DNA from: Chitinophagaceae bacterium
Lineage (GTDB): Bacteria > Bacteroidota > Bacteroidia > Chitinophagales > Chitinophagaceae
Length of the DNA: 64,000 nucleotides
Assembly: GCA_947452965.1 (NCBI GenBank)
Contig: CANGEW010000002.1
Location: 1-64,000, forward strand
Direction: 5' to 3'
Shown: positions 37,220 to 46,603 of the stretch, one piece after another
How positions within the stretch are numbered: the first letter of the stretch is position 1
How the letters are laid out: the number at the start of each line of letters is the position of its first letter
Notes under the pieces: generated by a model
Databases searched by the model: none
Told to the model about the DNA's origin: nothing
Seen by the model: only the letters and a program-made list of their open reading frames with translations
Made by a program: the position numbers and the translations under genes

Positions 37220-38668
37220 TTATTGTAGTTTTTCTAATAATAATGCATTTACTTTTTGCATATCCGCCTTCCCTTTACTTTTCTTTTTTACTTCTCCTGC
37301 GAAAAGGCCTATTAATCCTTTTTTCCCTGATTGGTATTCTTTTACTTTATCTGGCATTGCTGCTATCACTTCATTAATCCAATCCATTAGCGCATCAATA
37401 TTATCTTCCTGTATTAAATTTAAAGAAATTGCTACATTTTCTGTCGAAATACCAGGATTATTTATAAGCGCCTGTAAAATTTTTGTGGAGGCATTGTTGA
37501 AGTTTACTTTTCCTGTTTCAGTAAAATCAATCAACTCGGCAATAGCTTGGCTCGTTAATGGGAATTCGACAATAGAGATACTCTTATCATTACAATATTG
37601 TTTAATGGGTCCGATTATCCAATTTACGATTGATTTGTAATGATTACAGTGTGCGATAATAGAGTTAAAAAATGCGATGGTTTCTTTTTCGTTGCAGATA
37701 TTTTCGGCATCATAGGGTGACAATTGATATTGGAGCATATATTGCTCTATCAATTGATGGGGCATAGCTGGCAAGGATTCTTTTATTTTTTTGATATCCT
37801 CTTCACTGATGCTAAAAGGCGGTAAATCGGGTTCGGGAAAGTAACGATAATCTTCGGCATCTTCTTTACTTCTTAAAGAAAAAGTAGTGTTATTGTCGGC
37901 ATTAAAACTGCGGGTTTCTTGAATAATAGATTGATTGTTTTCTGAAAGCATAACCAGTCTTTCAAACTCTATATCAATCGCTTTTTTTACATTTCGAATA
38001 CTATTTAGATTTTTTACTTCTACTCTTTTTCCTAAGGTGTTTTGACCCTTTAATCTAACTGAAACATTTGCATCACATCTCATACTTCCTTCTTCCATAT
38101 TTCCGTCACACACTTCTAACCACCTTACAATTTTTCTTAATTCTGTTAAAAACAGCATTGCGTCTTCTGAGCTATGTATCACTGGTTCTGTAACTATTTC
38201 CAGCAAGGGCACACCCGCTCTGTTTAAGTCAATACAAGTAAAATGATCGTCTAAATCATGGATACTTTTTCCTGCATCTTCCTCCATGTGGATTCGATTC
38301 AGTTGAATGGCTTTCTTTCCTTCATTTGTAGAGATTGTTATATAACCATTTTTACAAATAGGAGCAGTATGTTGACTAATTTGATACCCTTTGGGTAAAT
38401 CGGGATAGAAGTAGTTTTTTCGGGCAAAATAATTTTCTCTTTCTATATCACAATCTAAAGCAAGGCCTAATTTAACAGCCAGTTCAATGGCTTTTGAATT
38501 TAATTTGGGAAGAGTGCCGGGATGTGCTAATGAAATTGGACTTACTTGTGTATTTGGGTTTGCTCCAAATTCGGTACTATCGCTACAAAAAAGTTTACTA
38601 TGAGTCATTAATTGGGCATGGATTTCCAAACCCACTACTAATTCATATTTATCTAAAGGAGAACTCAC
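37220..38668 (-). CDS. gatB: Asp/Glu-tRNA amidotransferase subunit B
   Basis: GatB is the kinase and tRNA-binding subunit of GatCAB, which converts Glu-tRNA(Gln) or Asp-tRNA(Asn) to the amidated form. The 482-residue protein begins YELVVGLEIHAQLMTHSKLFC and has the motifs LAHPGTLPKLN, KNYFYPDLPKGYQISQ and EEGSMRCDANVSVR. Further on come the helical domain and the C-terminal YqeY-like tail ending GKADMQKVNALLLEKL. Its presence implies indirect Gln-tRNA or Asn-tRNA formation. gatA and gatC are not in the window. Confidence 0.97.
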   Translation of the reverse strand: MSSPLDKYELVVGLEIHAQLMTHSKLFCSDSTEFGANPNTQVSPISLAHPGTLPKLNSKAIELAVKLGLALDCDIERENYFARKNYFYPDLPKGYQISQHTAPICKNGYITISTNEGKKAIQLNRIHMEEDAGKSIHDLDDHFTCIDLNRAGVPLLEIVTEPVIHSSEDAMLFLTELRKIVRWLEVCDGNMEEGSMRCDANVSVRLKGQNTLGKRVEVKNLNSIRNVKKAIDIEFERLVMLSENNQSIIQETRSFNADNNTTFSLRSKEDAEDYRYFPEPDLPPFSISEEDIKKIKESLPAMPHQLIEQYMLQYQLSPYDAENICNEKETIAFFNSIIAHCNHYKSIVNWIIGPIKQYCNDKSISIVEFPLTSQAIAELIDFTETGKVNFNNASTKILQALINNPGISTENVAISLNLIQEDNIDALMDWINEVIAAMPDKVKEYQSGKKGLIGLFAGEVKKKSKGKADMQKVNALLLEKLQ

Positions 38669-38719
38669 CCAACAAAAATATTGAATTAATTAACGTGTTA
38701 GGGGTTTTAAAAAAACTTT

Positions 38720-39472
38720 TTAGCCTGTGCTGTCATGATTCAACTGCCATTGCACTTCTCCGAAATCAAATGCTCTTATGATGCTGTCATGTGTAATCAA
38801 TTTTCCTTCTTGTGTCACTTCTTTTATTGTTGTGTGAATGATATTGTTTTGATACAATAATGCTACTGTTTGATTCTTTTTATACAATCGTTCATTATAG
38901 TCATTCATAATATCTTCATTTGACAGTTCTTTTTCTAAATTCGTTACTATTAAAGAGTGTAGCGTTTGCGCCATTTCAACCACAGGATACTCTTTTTCAG
39001 TTATCTCAATCAAAGAGATTGGTTTTGTATAGGTAAATTCGTTGAAATACTCATTTATATTGAGTCCCATCCCTATTATCGCCCATTTCCATTGGTTTCC
39101 TCTGTAGCTATTCTCGATCAGGACACCTCCTGCCTTTCTGTCACGGATATAGATATCGTTAGGCCACTTGACTTGTACAGACTCTTTAACAATATTTTCT
39201 AAAAAAGCAGCAATAGTATTGGAAATCAGAGCGCTCAAGACAAAGGGTTTTGAGTAAAATGCATCACAGGGCTCAATAACAATGCTTTGTAGTATGTTTT
39301 TTCCAATCGCGCTGTCCCATATTTTGCCTCTTTGTCCTTTTCCTGAGGTTTGATAATGGGTAAAAAAGGCTTCACTATGCTTGGCGGAGCCATTGTGAAC
39401 TAAGTTCATGGCATAGTTGTTGGTACTATCCACTTGTTCTAAAATCGTAAAAAGTAAGTTATAAGGTATCAT
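38720..39472 (-). CDS. birA: Biotin--[acetyl-CoA-carboxylase] ligase
   Basis: This 250-residue biotin protein ligase makes biotinyl-AMP and transfers biotin to the carrier domain of acetyl-CoA carboxylase. The biotin-binding signature is SGKGQRGKIWDSAIGKNI, followed by VKWPNDIYIRDRKAGGVLIEN and GMGLNIN. It has no N-terminal helix-turn-helix, so it is a class I enzyme without the repressor function of E. coli BirA. It is the first gene of a minus-strand birA-gatB-tlpA-like run and is divergent from rsfS. Confidence 0.95.
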   Translation of the reverse strand: MIPYNLLFTILEQVDSTNNYAMNLVHNGSAKHSEAFFTHYQTSGKGQRGKIWDSAIGKNILQSIVIEPCDAFYSKPFVLSALISNTIAAFLENIVKESVQVKWPNDIYIRDRKAGGVLIENSYRGNQWKWAIIGMGLNINEYFNEFTYTKPISLIEITEKEYPVVEMAQTLHSLIVTNLEKELSNEDIMNDYNERLYKKNQTVALLYQNNIIHTTIKEVTQEGKLITHDSIIRAFDFGEVQWQLNHDSTG

Positions 39473-39474
39473 CG

Positions 39475-39502
39475 TTGAAATGACAAAGAAATAGTACTTT
39501 TG
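39475..39502 (+). promoter_or_regulatory. Candidate promoter for the rsfS-ftsH operon
   Basis: TTG at 39475-39477, 17 bases, then TACTTTTG at 39495-39502 fits the Bacteroidetes promoter pattern, with spacing slightly short. The expected leader to the rsfS start at 39570 is about 60 bases. Confidence 0.4.
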
Positions 39503-39569
39503 ATAAATAAAAGTAAACTAAATTGTTGAGTCAGTATTTTCTTCAATATCATTAAAAAATTGTAATCGT

Positions 39570-39971
39570 TTGAGTAATTTGAAATTATTAGATAGTCGAA
39601 AAAAAGGTCCGACTAAATTAACAAAAGCCAGTAAAATTTTTAAGACCATTATCAAAGCCATTCAAGATAAAAAGGGAGAGCAAATAGTGAGTCTAGATCT
39701 CAGAAACATTTCCGAAGCCGTTTCTGATTTTTTTATTGTTTGTCAGGCAAGTAACAACAATCAATTAAGGGCTATTGCTGATAATGTAGAGGAAGAGGTA
39801 AAAAAACAATGTGGAGAAAATCCATATAAGCATGAAGGAAGACAAGCAGAACAATGGATACTGATTGATTATGTAAACATAGTAGTACATGTAATGCTTC
39901 CAGAGCCTAGAAAGTTTTACCAATTGGAAGAGTTGTGGAGTGATGCACCTGCAACTGAGCATAACGGATAA
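39570..39971 (+). CDS. rsfS: Ribosome silencing factor RsfS
   Basis: RsfS binds ribosomal protein L14 on the large subunit and blocks subunit joining when nutrients are short. The 133-residue protein contains the family core: IKAIQDKKGEQIVSLDLR, SDFFIVCQASNNNQLRAIADNV, and the C-terminal EGRQAEQWILIDYVNIVVHVM with FYQLEELWSDA. The best start is a TTG at 39570; I see no better ATG for the full-length domain. It is the first gene of a six-gene plus-strand string, 30 bases before ftsH. Confidence 0.94.
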   Translation: MSNLKLLDSRKKGPTKLTKASKIFKTIIKAIQDKKGEQIVSLDLRNISEAVSDFFIVCQASNNNQLRAIADNVEEEVKKQCGENPYKHEGRQAEQWILIDYVNIVVHVMLPEPRKFYQLEELWSDAPATEHNG

Positions 39972-40001
39972 TTATTAATAAAAGAAACCCTGCCATATCA
40001 T

Positions 40002-42098
40002 ATGAGTTTATCAGAAAATAATACAAAAAGCCCTAATAACATGCCGCCAGTAGGAGAAGACCCTAATAAGAAGAAAAGTAAGTTTAATATTTATTGGATT
40101 TATGGAATCATTTTTTTATGCATTATCGCATACAATCTTTTTAGAGGCGTAGATGTGGGGGGGATAGAAATTCGCTATCCCAATCAATATCAGCAGATGT
40201 TGACAAATGGAGATATTAAAAGCATCAAAATTATTTCAAACAAGAAAATTGTAAGAGTAACGATCATCAACGATAGCATGAAAAATAAGGCTTCTTATTA
40301 TATGCCAATCGTGTCGCCTAACTCAGACAGTAAACGTTTTGATGTAGTAGCAAGAAGCACATCTCCTCAATTTTTCTTTACCATTAGTGATGTGAACAGT
40401 TTTAATGATGATCAAAGAGATTTTTTTAATAACAATAAAACTATAATGAAACCGGATGTTTCTTCAGAAGATGAGGGGGAAGTATTCTCACAAATTATTA
40501 GTACGCTTCTGCCTATTTTGTTAATTGGTTTCATTTTTGTGATGATGATGCGTAAAGTTGGTCCCGGCGCTGGTGGTGGTGGTGGAGGTATTTTTAATAT
40601 TGGTAAATCAAAAGCAACTCTATTTGAAAAAGGGACTAAAGTAAATATCAATTTTGGAGATGTAGCGGGCTTGGATGAGGCAAAAGTTGAAGTAATGGAG
40701 ATTGTTGACTTTTTGAAAAATCCCAAAAAATATACAGCATTGGGTGGAAAGATTCCGAAGGGAGCCCTTTTAGTGGGTCCTCCGGGAACTGGTAAAACTC
40801 TTTTAGCTAAAGCAGTTGCAGGTGAAGCACAGGTTCCGTTTTTTAGTTTGAGTGGAAGTGATTTTGTGGAAATGTTTGTAGGAGTAGGAGCCAGTCGTGT
40901 TAGAGATTTATTTAAACAAGCAAGAGAAAAAGCGCCTTGCATCATTTTTATTGATGAGATAGATGCCATTGGAAGGGCCAGAGGAAAAAATGTGATGATG
41001 AGTAATGATGAAAGAGAAAATACATTGAATCAACTTCTTGTAGAAATGGATGGGTTTGGAACAGATTTAGGCATTATTATTTTAGCAGCAACCAATCGCC
41101 CAGATGTATTAGATAGCGCCTTACTAAGACCAGGTAGGTTTGATCGTCAAATAACTATTGATAGACCTGATTTAGTGGGAAGAGAAGCAATTTTTAAAGT
41201 GCACTTAAAACCCATTAAAACCTCGCAAACATTAGACGTGCACAAATTGGCTGAACAAACTCCTGGTTTTGCCGGTGCAGATATTGCCAATGTTTGTAAT
41301 GAAGCGGCTTTAATTGCAGCTCGTAAAAATAAAGAGGCTGTTGACATGAGTGATTTTCAAGATGCTATTGATAGAGTGATAGGAGGGCTTGAAAAGAAAA
41401 ATAAAATCATTTCTCCTGAGGAGAAGGAGATTATAGCTTACCACGAAGCAGGACATGCTATCTGTGGATGGTTTTTAGAACACGCCTATCCGTTATTAAA
41501 AGTAACGATTGTGCCAAGAGGTACTGCTGCATTAGGATATGCCCAATACACTCCTAAAGAACAATATTTATATAATACGGATCAATTGATAGATCAAATA
41601 TGCATGACATTGGGAGGAAGAGCAAGTGAAGATATTTTCTTTGGTAAAATCAGCACCGGCGCCAGCAATGATTTACAGCAAATCACTAAAATTGCATACA
41701 GCATGGTTACCGTGTATGGAATGAATGAAAAAGTGGGTAACATCAGTTATTATGATCCTGCGCAAGAGAATTATTTTACAAAGCCTTATAGTGAAGAGAC
41801 AGGAAAAATGATTGATCAAGAAGTTAGAAAGTTAATTGATGATGCGTATGTAAAAACAAAAGCACTCTTAACTGAAAAGCGTTCTGAAGTTGAAAAATTA
41901 GCCAAGGAATTATTAATCAAAGAAGTTTTGTTTAAGAGTGATGTAGAGGCGCTAATTGGCAAACGACCTTTCGAAGAAAAGAAAATTCTAGAGGTGGATG
42001 ATCAGGCTCATCCAATTGATAATGTGGGAGCCAATCAATCGGAATCCAATGATCAATCACCCGAAAATGAAACTAGTCAACATCAGTCCTTAGATTAA
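40002..42098 (+). CDS. ftsH: ATP-dependent zinc metalloprotease FtsH
   Basis: FtsH is the membrane-anchored AAA+ protease that degrades damaged or regulated membrane and cytoplasmic proteins. The 698-residue product has two membrane helices (about residues 29-48 and 165-183) around a periplasmic domain. The AAA module shows Walker A GPPGTGKT, Walker [11 protein letters not shown] and the SRH region [18 protein letters not shown]. The zinc site HEAGH begins at about residue 481. A polyglycine stretch ([13 protein letters not shown]) links membrane and ATPase parts. The tail is acidic and polar. The gene is part of rsfS-ftsH-LUD, a common Bacteroidetes order. Confidence 0.98.
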   Translation: MSLSENNTKSPNNMPPVGEDPNKKKSKFNIYWIYGIIFLCIIAYNLFRGVDVGGIEIRYPNQYQQMLTNGDIKSIKIISNKKIVRVTIINDSMKNKASYYMPIVSPNSDSKRFDVVARSTSPQFFFTISDVNSFNDDQRDFFNNNKTIMKPDVSSEDEGEVFSQIISTLLPILLIGFIFVMMMRKVGPGAGGGGGGIFNIGKSKATLFEKGTKVNINFGDVAGLDEAKVEVMEIVDFLKNPKKYTALGGKIPKGALLVGPPGTGKTLLAKAVAGEAQVPFFSLSGSDFVEMFVGVGASRVRDLFKQAREKAPCIIFIDEIDAIGRARGKNVMMSNDERENTLNQLLVEMDGFGTDLGIIILAATNRPDVLDSALLRPGRFDRQITIDRPDLVGREAIFKVHLKPIKTSQTLDVHKLAEQTPGFAGADIANVCNEAALIAARKNKEAVDMSDFQDAIDRVIGGLEKKNKIISPEEKEIIAYHEAGHAICGWFLEHAYPLLKVTIVPRGTAALGYAQYTPKEQYLYNTDQLIDQICMTLGGRASEDIFFGKISTGASNDLQQITKIAYSMVTVYGMNEKVGNISYYDPAQENYFTKPYSEETGKMIDQEVRKLIDDAYVKTKALLTEKRSEVEKLAKELLIKEVLFKSDVEALIGKRPFEEKKILEVDDQAHPIDNVGANQSESNDQSPENETSQHQSLD

Positions 42099-42109
42099 AC
42101 AAAAAAGAA

Positions 42110-42739
42110 ATGGCTACTAGTTTAGCTAAAGAAAATATTTTAAGAAAGATAAGACAGGCACTGAATCAACCAGTGCCTTTGCCTTTTGAGGAGGTAGAGT
42201 CTTCTCATCATTTTTTCAAATCTACAAATGATGATATTGCCGTTGTATTTGCTGAAGCATTTACAAAAGTGCAAGGAAAGTTTTCTCATTGTGAAAATGA
42301 ACAGGAACTAATTCGTCAATTGTTTTTATTGTTTCAGCAAAGAAGTTGGAAAAAAATATTTTTCAAAGAATCATCCATTTCAAAACTATTAGAAAATCAT
42401 AGCATTTTTTCAGCGGATGATTTGGCAACATGTGAAGTATCCATTACAAGTTGCGAATACTTGATTGCCAGAACAGGCAGTATTGTAATAAGTAGTGCAC
42501 AAGAAAGAGGCAGAACTACAAGTGTATATGCCCCGATACATATTTGTATTGCGTATAAGCATCAATTGGTGTATGATTTGAAAGATGCGCTTGTAAACAT
42601 ACCTATTAAATTTAAAGAACAAATGCCATCATTGATCACATTTGCAACCGGACCCAGTAGAACAGCAGATATTGAAAAAACCTTGGTAACGGGCGTTCAT
42701 GGGCCAAAAGAAGTGTTTTGTTTTTTAGTAGAGCAATAA
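42110..42739 (+). CDS. LUD-domain protein, LutC/YkgG-like
   Basis: This 209-residue protein consists essentially of one LUD (lactate utilisation) domain, as in LutC. The core contains DDLATCEVSITSCEYLIARTGSIVIS and the C-terminal segment ATGPSRTADIEKTLVTGVHGPKEV, which is the most conserved part of the family. LutC works with LutA and LutB in L-lactate oxidation to pyruvate in Bacillus. Here the gene lies 11 bases after ftsH and not with other lut genes, although a LutB-like gene is present about 18 kb downstream. A lactate role is therefore possible but unproven. Confidence 0.88.
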   Translation: MATSLAKENILRKIRQALNQPVPLPFEEVESSHHFFKSTNDDIAVVFAEAFTKVQGKFSHCENEQELIRQLFLLFQQRSWKKIFFKESSISKLLENHSIFSADDLATCEVSITSCEYLIARTGSIVISSAQERGRTTSVYAPIHICIAYKHQLVYDLKDALVNIPIKFKEQMPSLITFATGPSRTADIEKTLVTGVHGPKEVFCFLVEQ

Positions 42740-42771
42740 TTGTAAATTTATACATTGAATATTTATAAGGC

Positions 42772-43524
42772 ATGAACGGAGAAAAAAAAATATATTTTTT
42801 ATCTGACTTCCATCTGGGAGCTCCTAATGCTGTTTCAAGTTTGCATCGAGAAAAAAAAATCATTTCTTTTTTAGACATAATAGAAAAAGATGCATCACAG
42901 ATCTTTATTTTAGGTGATCTTTTTGATTTTTGGTTTGAATATAAAAAAGTAGTTCCAAAGGGCTTTGTAAGAATTCTTGGGAAAATAGCCTCTATAGCCG
43001 ACAAAGGAATACCTGTTCATTTTTTTGTTGGGAATCATGATATGTGGATGAAGAACTATTTTACAGAAGAACTAGGCGTGAAAGTGTATTTTGAGCCAAC
43101 TCCATTTTTGTTATTTGACGAGCAGTTTTTAATTGGTCATGGTGATGGTTTGGGTCCTGGAGATCATGGTTATAAAGCAATCAAAAAATTGTTTAGAAAT
43201 AAAATAGCACAAGGCATATTTGGTATATTGCCTCCGGTAATAGGAATAGGGTTAGCCAATTATTTTAGTAGAAAGAGTAGAGCTAAAACAGGAAATCAAA
43301 ATGAAGTGTTTGAAGGTGAAGAAAAAGAATGGCTGGTATCTTATTGTAAAGACGTGCTTCAAAAAAAACACTTTGATTATTTTATTTTTGGACACAGACA
43401 TTTACCATTAGATATCCTCTTATCTCAAAATAGTAGATATATTAATTTGGGAGATTGGATACAGTATTTTTCATATGTTGAATATGACGGAAATGAATTG
43501 AAATTAAAGTATTACAAAGGATAA
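42772..43524 (+). CDS. UDP-2,3-diacylglucosamine diphosphatase-like metallophosphatase
   Basis: This 250-residue calcineurin-like phosphoesterase resembles LpxH, which cleaves UDP-2,3-diacylglucosamine to lipid X in lipid A synthesis. The dimetal motifs are all present: LSDFHLGAP, GDLFDFW, VGNHDMW, LIGHGDGLGPGDHGY and FGHRHLPLD. The GDLFDFW and GHGDGLGPGDHGYK stretches are characteristic of the LpxH-like group of Bacteroidetes. It is 32 bases downstream of the LUD gene and 5 bases upstream of a secreted unknown protein. LpxH function is likely but specificity was not tested. Confidence 0.88.
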   Translation: MNGEKKIYFLSDFHLGAPNAVSSLHREKKIISFLDIIEKDASQIFILGDLFDFWFEYKKVVPKGFVRILGKIASIADKGIPVHFFVGNHDMWMKNYFTEELGVKVYFEPTPFLLFDEQFLIGHGDGLGPGDHGYKAIKKLFRNKIAQGIFGILPPVIGIGLANYFSRKSRAKTGNQNEVFEGEEKEWLVSYCKDVLQKKHFDYFIFGHRHLPLDILLSQNSRYINLGDWIQYFSYVEYDGNELKLKYYKG

Positions 43525-43529
43525 AATTT

Positions 43530-44387
43530 ATGAAAAAAAAATTAGCAATTATATTACTTGGAATCACTTTCATCACAATGAATTCATTCTCACAAAATGA
43601 AACATCAGACAGTTTGAATTGTGAAATCGATTCAACTTTAATTTTGAAAACAAAATTCCAAAGATTAATAAAAGGAGATTTCTCGTTTTTAAACGTAGAC
43701 CTATTTGATAATATTTATGTAATTACCAATAAGCTTAGTTTGCAGAAAAGAAATTCAAATGGTGATTCTTTATATGAATACAACAGTGTTACAAAGTTGG
43801 GCCTTCCTTTGATTGTTGATGTTTTCAATCCCTTAAAATTGTTGGTTTTTTATAAAACATATGCTTCAGTTGCGGTGCTTGATAAACAGCTTTCTTTTGT
43901 AAAAGCTATAAACTTTAGGAATAAAAATATCATAAGTTTTAAAGCAATAGCATCCTCACTAGATAACAATATATGGTTGTTTGATCAGCAAGATTTTAAA
44001 TTAAAGGAGTTTGACGACGAATTAAATCTATTACAAGAAAGTACCGATATGCGAATGATTTTAGACTGGCCTCCCATTCCTTCTCAAATTCTACAGGCAA
44101 ACAATCAACTTTATTTATACGATGAGAACAAAGGTTTTTTTATATTCGACAACTATGCCAGCTATAAAAATAACTTACCTTTTAAACATTGGAAAAATGT
44201 GGGTGTGAACAATAACGTTTTATATGGCTTTTATAATAATAGTGTGTATACGTATCAATTCAACACACTGGAATTAAAGCGTTTTAAACTCCCTGATTTT
44301 ATTCGAGATTATAAAATGGCAAAAATTACAGATGGAAAATTGTACTTATTGAAAAAAGAAGGTGTTGAAATATACTCAATAAAATAA
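43530..44387 (+). CDS. Secreted protein of unknown function, possibly beta-propeller
   Basis: I do not recognise a named family. The 285-residue product has a signal peptide (about residues 1-22, ending NSFSQ). The mature part is rich in short beta-like segments with a repeating pattern of aromatic and aspartate residues: LFDNIYVITNKLSLQKRN, DNNIWLFDQQDFKLKEFDD, NNQLYLYDENKGFFIFDNY and DGKLYLLKKEGVEIYS. Spacing and the repeated NxxYxx/D-x-N-x-W-L-F-D pattern suggest a beta-propeller of 5-7 blades. It is tightly packed in the rsfS-ftsH operon between the LpxH-like gene (5 bases) and mscS (6 bases), which hints at an envelope role. Confidence 0.7.
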   Translation: MKKKLAIILLGITFITMNSFSQNETSDSLNCEIDSTLILKTKFQRLIKGDFSFLNVDLFDNIYVITNKLSLQKRNSNGDSLYEYNSVTKLGLPLIVDVFNPLKLLVFYKTYASVAVLDKQLSFVKAINFRNKNIISFKAIASSLDNNIWLFDQQDFKLKEFDDELNLLQESTDMRMILDWPPIPSQILQANNQLYLYDENKGFFIFDNYASYKNNLPFKHWKNVGVNNNVLYGFYNNSVYTYQFNTLELKRFKLPDFIRDYKMAKITDGKLYLLKKEGVEIYSIK

Positions 44388-44393
44388 TACAGA

Positions 44394-45512
44394 ATGCATT
44401 CTTTGATACTTGATAATACTACCGTAAGCCTACTTACTACCGCATCAATAATTCTTATACTTTCTTTTTGTAGAAAACGATTATCCAAATATATAGCATC
44501 CCAGCTATTTACTTTAGTGCAAAAAAAATGGTCGTCGTTAGACAAGAACCAGTTTGTTGGCCTTATCATAAAGCCGTTGGGTTGGTTTATTACTGTTTCA
44601 ATTGCAATTTTAGCTATAGATAGTCTTGTTTTTCCAAAAGCATGGAATTTCGTCATTTATGGAAATTCATTTTATGAGGTTCTTCACAAATTAGGTACCT
44701 GTAGCGTGATTCTTTTTTTTATTTGGGTAGTAACCAGTTTTATTGATTTTATTGCTTTGGTGTTGGATACCCATGCAAAGAAAACAGAAGACAAACGCGA
44801 TGATCAAATTATTGTTTTCTTTAGAGATTTCTTTAAGGTGATTGTATATCTCTTGGGTATACTTTTAATTGTTAAGGCAGGCTTTAATGTTAATCTTGGT
44901 TCTGTTTTAACGGGTCTAAGTATTGTAGGTGCAGCATTGGCATTAGCAGCAAAAGAAAGTATTGAAAATCTTATCGCTTCTTTTGTGATTTTTTTTGATA
45001 AGCCTTTTTTTACAGGAGATATAGTAAAAACAAGTAGTGTATTAGGTGTAATTGAACATATTGGTTTGAGAAGTACAAGAATCAGAACGAATGAAAACAC
45101 ATTAGTAACTGTTCCCAACAAACAAATGGTAGATGCTGTGGTTGACAACTGGAGTATGAGAACAAGTCAAAGAGCAGAAATAAAAATAGAATTACACAAC
45201 AGCAATCCCACTCATTTGATTGAAACTCTTATGCGTAACATACAAGACTTTTTAGATCAAAAAAAATATATCGTATTAAAACATAGTGTACATATAACCG
45301 ATTTTAATAAAAATAGTACTCATCTTACCGTAGAGTACCTTACACTAAATAATTCAACGGAAGTATTTGTAGCTTTTAAGCAAGAAGTTTATTTATTTAT
45401 TAGAAATCAAGTGATAGACACTCATATTAAATTAGCTACGGGAGTAAGTGAAATTAATATAATACATAACGAGGGTGATAATATAAACTCGAGCTCCAAT
45501 CCTGTTATTTAA
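44394..45512 (+). CDS. MscS-family mechanosensitive channel
   Basis: This 372-residue small-conductance mechanosensitive channel homologue would release solutes on hypo-osmotic shock. There are about four N-terminal membrane helices, where MscS itself has three. The pore-lining helix and beta domain follow: VLTGLSIVGAALALAAKESIENLIASF, GDIVKTSSVLGVIEHIGLRSTRIRT and VTVPNKQMVDAVVDNWSMR. A cytoplasmic alpha/beta cage domain completes it. It is the last gene of the rsfS-ftsH string, and its 3' end overlaps the convergent thioredoxin-like gene by 8 bases. Confidence 0.94.
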   Translation: MHSLILDNTTVSLLTTASIILILSFCRKRLSKYIASQLFTLVQKKWSSLDKNQFVGLIIKPLGWFITVSIAILAIDSLVFPKAWNFVIYGNSFYEVLHKLGTCSVILFFIWVVTSFIDFIALVLDTHAKKTEDKRDDQIIVFFRDFFKVIVYLLGILLIVKAGFNVNLGSVLTGLSIVGAALALAAKESIENLIASFVIFFDKPFFTGDIVKTSSVLGVIEHIGLRSTRIRTNENTLVTVPNKQMVDAVVDNWSMRTSQRAEIKIELHNSNPTHLIETLMRNIQDFLDQKKYIVLKHSVHITDFNKNSTHLTVEYLTLNNSTEVFVAFKQEVYLFIRNQVIDTHIKLATGVSEINIIHNEGDNINSSSNPVI

Positions 45513-46008
45513 TAAGTTGAGTAAGCTCCTCATCCCATTTTCCGCTCTTGCCATATTCAATTATTCTGCCAACCTCTATTCCATCTTTTAGTACAATAAT
45601 TGTAGGTACGTTTTTTATTGAAAAAACACTTGAAAGATTGCCTATTGTTTCTTTATTTCTATCAACTGCCAATAAGGTTATAGCACTTTCAGGTGTGTTA
45701 CTTAGAGTCAGTAATTTAAAAAATCTGGGTAAAATGAATTGAGTATCTTCACACCAGGTTCCACCAAATATCACAAACGTAATGTGTGAGTTTATTTTTT
45801 TAAAAGATGACACAATTGCAGGGCTTGGCTCATAGTCTATTTGGTTTTGATGAAACCATTGGAAGCTCGTCTCTTTTTTTAGATCTTGTTCTGTAATGAT
45901 TCCTTTTAGAATCAGATTGCCATTTTCATCATTCAAAACACTGTAGTTTTTTTGAGCATTTACAAGCATACTGAATAATACAAAAATGGAAAATAAAAAA
46001 TGTTTCAT
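45505..46008 (-). CDS. Secreted thioredoxin-fold protein with a single active-site cysteine
   Basis: This 167-residue protein has a signal peptide (to about VNAQ, residue 19) and a thioredoxin-like fold: HITFVIFGGTWCEDTQFILPRFF, then VPTIIVLKDGIEVGRIIEYG with the cis-proline. At the redox site the motif is WCEDT (C86, then E, D, T89), so the resolving cysteine is missing. It cannot form the usual CxxC disulfide alone and may act as a monothiol protein, as in some Bacteroidetes thioredoxin families. The gene's ATG overlaps the stop of the MerR-like gene by four bases (ATGA), indicating coupled translation. Confidence 0.88.
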   Translation of the reverse strand: MKHFLFSIFVLFSMLVNAQKNYSVLNDENGNLILKGIITEQDLKKETSFQWFHQNQIDYEPSPAIVSSFKKINSHITFVIFGGTWCEDTQFILPRFFKLLTLSNTPESAITLLAVDRNKETIGNLSSVFSIKNVPTIIVLKDGIEVGRIIEYGKSGKWDEELTQLIK

Positions 46009-46565
46009 AATCCTGCTTTTAATTCTAGCATGAAAGCGCGTAAGTTTTTCATGGAATCAATCACTTCAAATCTTTTTTCAGCATTTTTGTTCTTTTTTAA
46101 AAACTCTTTCGCTCCTTCAATGGTGTATTTTCTTTCTCTCAATAAATGGTAAATGAGCTTTAAGTTTTTAATGTCTTCTGGACGAAAAAAACGATCGCCT
46201 TTGCCATTTTTCTTGGGTTTAATCATGTCAAATTCATTTTCCCAAAAACGTAAAAGGGAATGATTTACTTTGAACATTTCAGTGACAGCACCGATACTGT
46301 AATATCTTTTTGAAAATAGTTCTTCATCTTCTGGGATAACCACTTTATCAACTTCTGCGGCCATATCGCTCAATTTCATTCTGCCTCTGGTAGATTTTTT
46401 TACTGCTATTTCTTTTTTAGTAATGGCTGATGGAATAGAATGAATATCAACTTCAATAGGTTCTTCAGCGATGATAATTTCTTTTGCAGGCGCAACCACT
46501 TTATCAATTGGTTTTGATGGCTCATCTGAGAAATCAAAATTAAAAGAGGTTTGTTTTAAAGACAT
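46005..46565 (-). CDS. MerR-like transcriptional regulator
   Basis: This 186-residue DNA-binding protein has a winged-helix MerR domain at about residues 87-160: YYSIGAVTEMFKVNHSLLRFWENEF, then DRFFRPEDIKNLKLIYHLLRERKYTIEGAKEFL. A roughly 85-residue, charged and proline-containing N-terminal extension precedes it. Only about 25 residues follow, so there is no effector-binding domain. It is translationally coupled to the thioredoxin-like gene downstream and lies 38 bases after an M23 peptidase gene. Its ligand or target is unknown; MerR proteins of this short type often act as simple DNA-binding regulators. Confidence 0.9.
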   Translation of the reverse strand: MSLKQTSFNFDFSDEPSKPIDKVVAPAKEIIIAEEPIEVDIHSIPSAITKKEIAVKKSTRGRMKLSDMAAEVDKVVIPEDEELFSKRYYSIGAVTEMFKVNHSLLRFWENEFDMIKPKKNGKGDRFFRPEDIKNLKLIYHLLRERKYTIEGAKEFLKKNKNAEKRFEVIDSMKNLRAFMLELKAGL

Positions 46566-46603
46566 AAGAAATGATTATTATTGAAAATAAAATACATTTA
46601 AAG

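Noticed and set aside
38673-38680. TAnnTTTG-like box just upstream of gatB on the minus strand
   Set aside because: It is only 5 bases from the start codon, so transcription would begin at or inside the coding sequence; probably chance in AT-rich DNA.
40412-40969. A 185-residue minus-strand open frame inside ftsH
   Set aside because: It is antisense to the AAA domain, is rich in Pro, Ser and Lys as expected from reversing this coding sequence, and has no family features.
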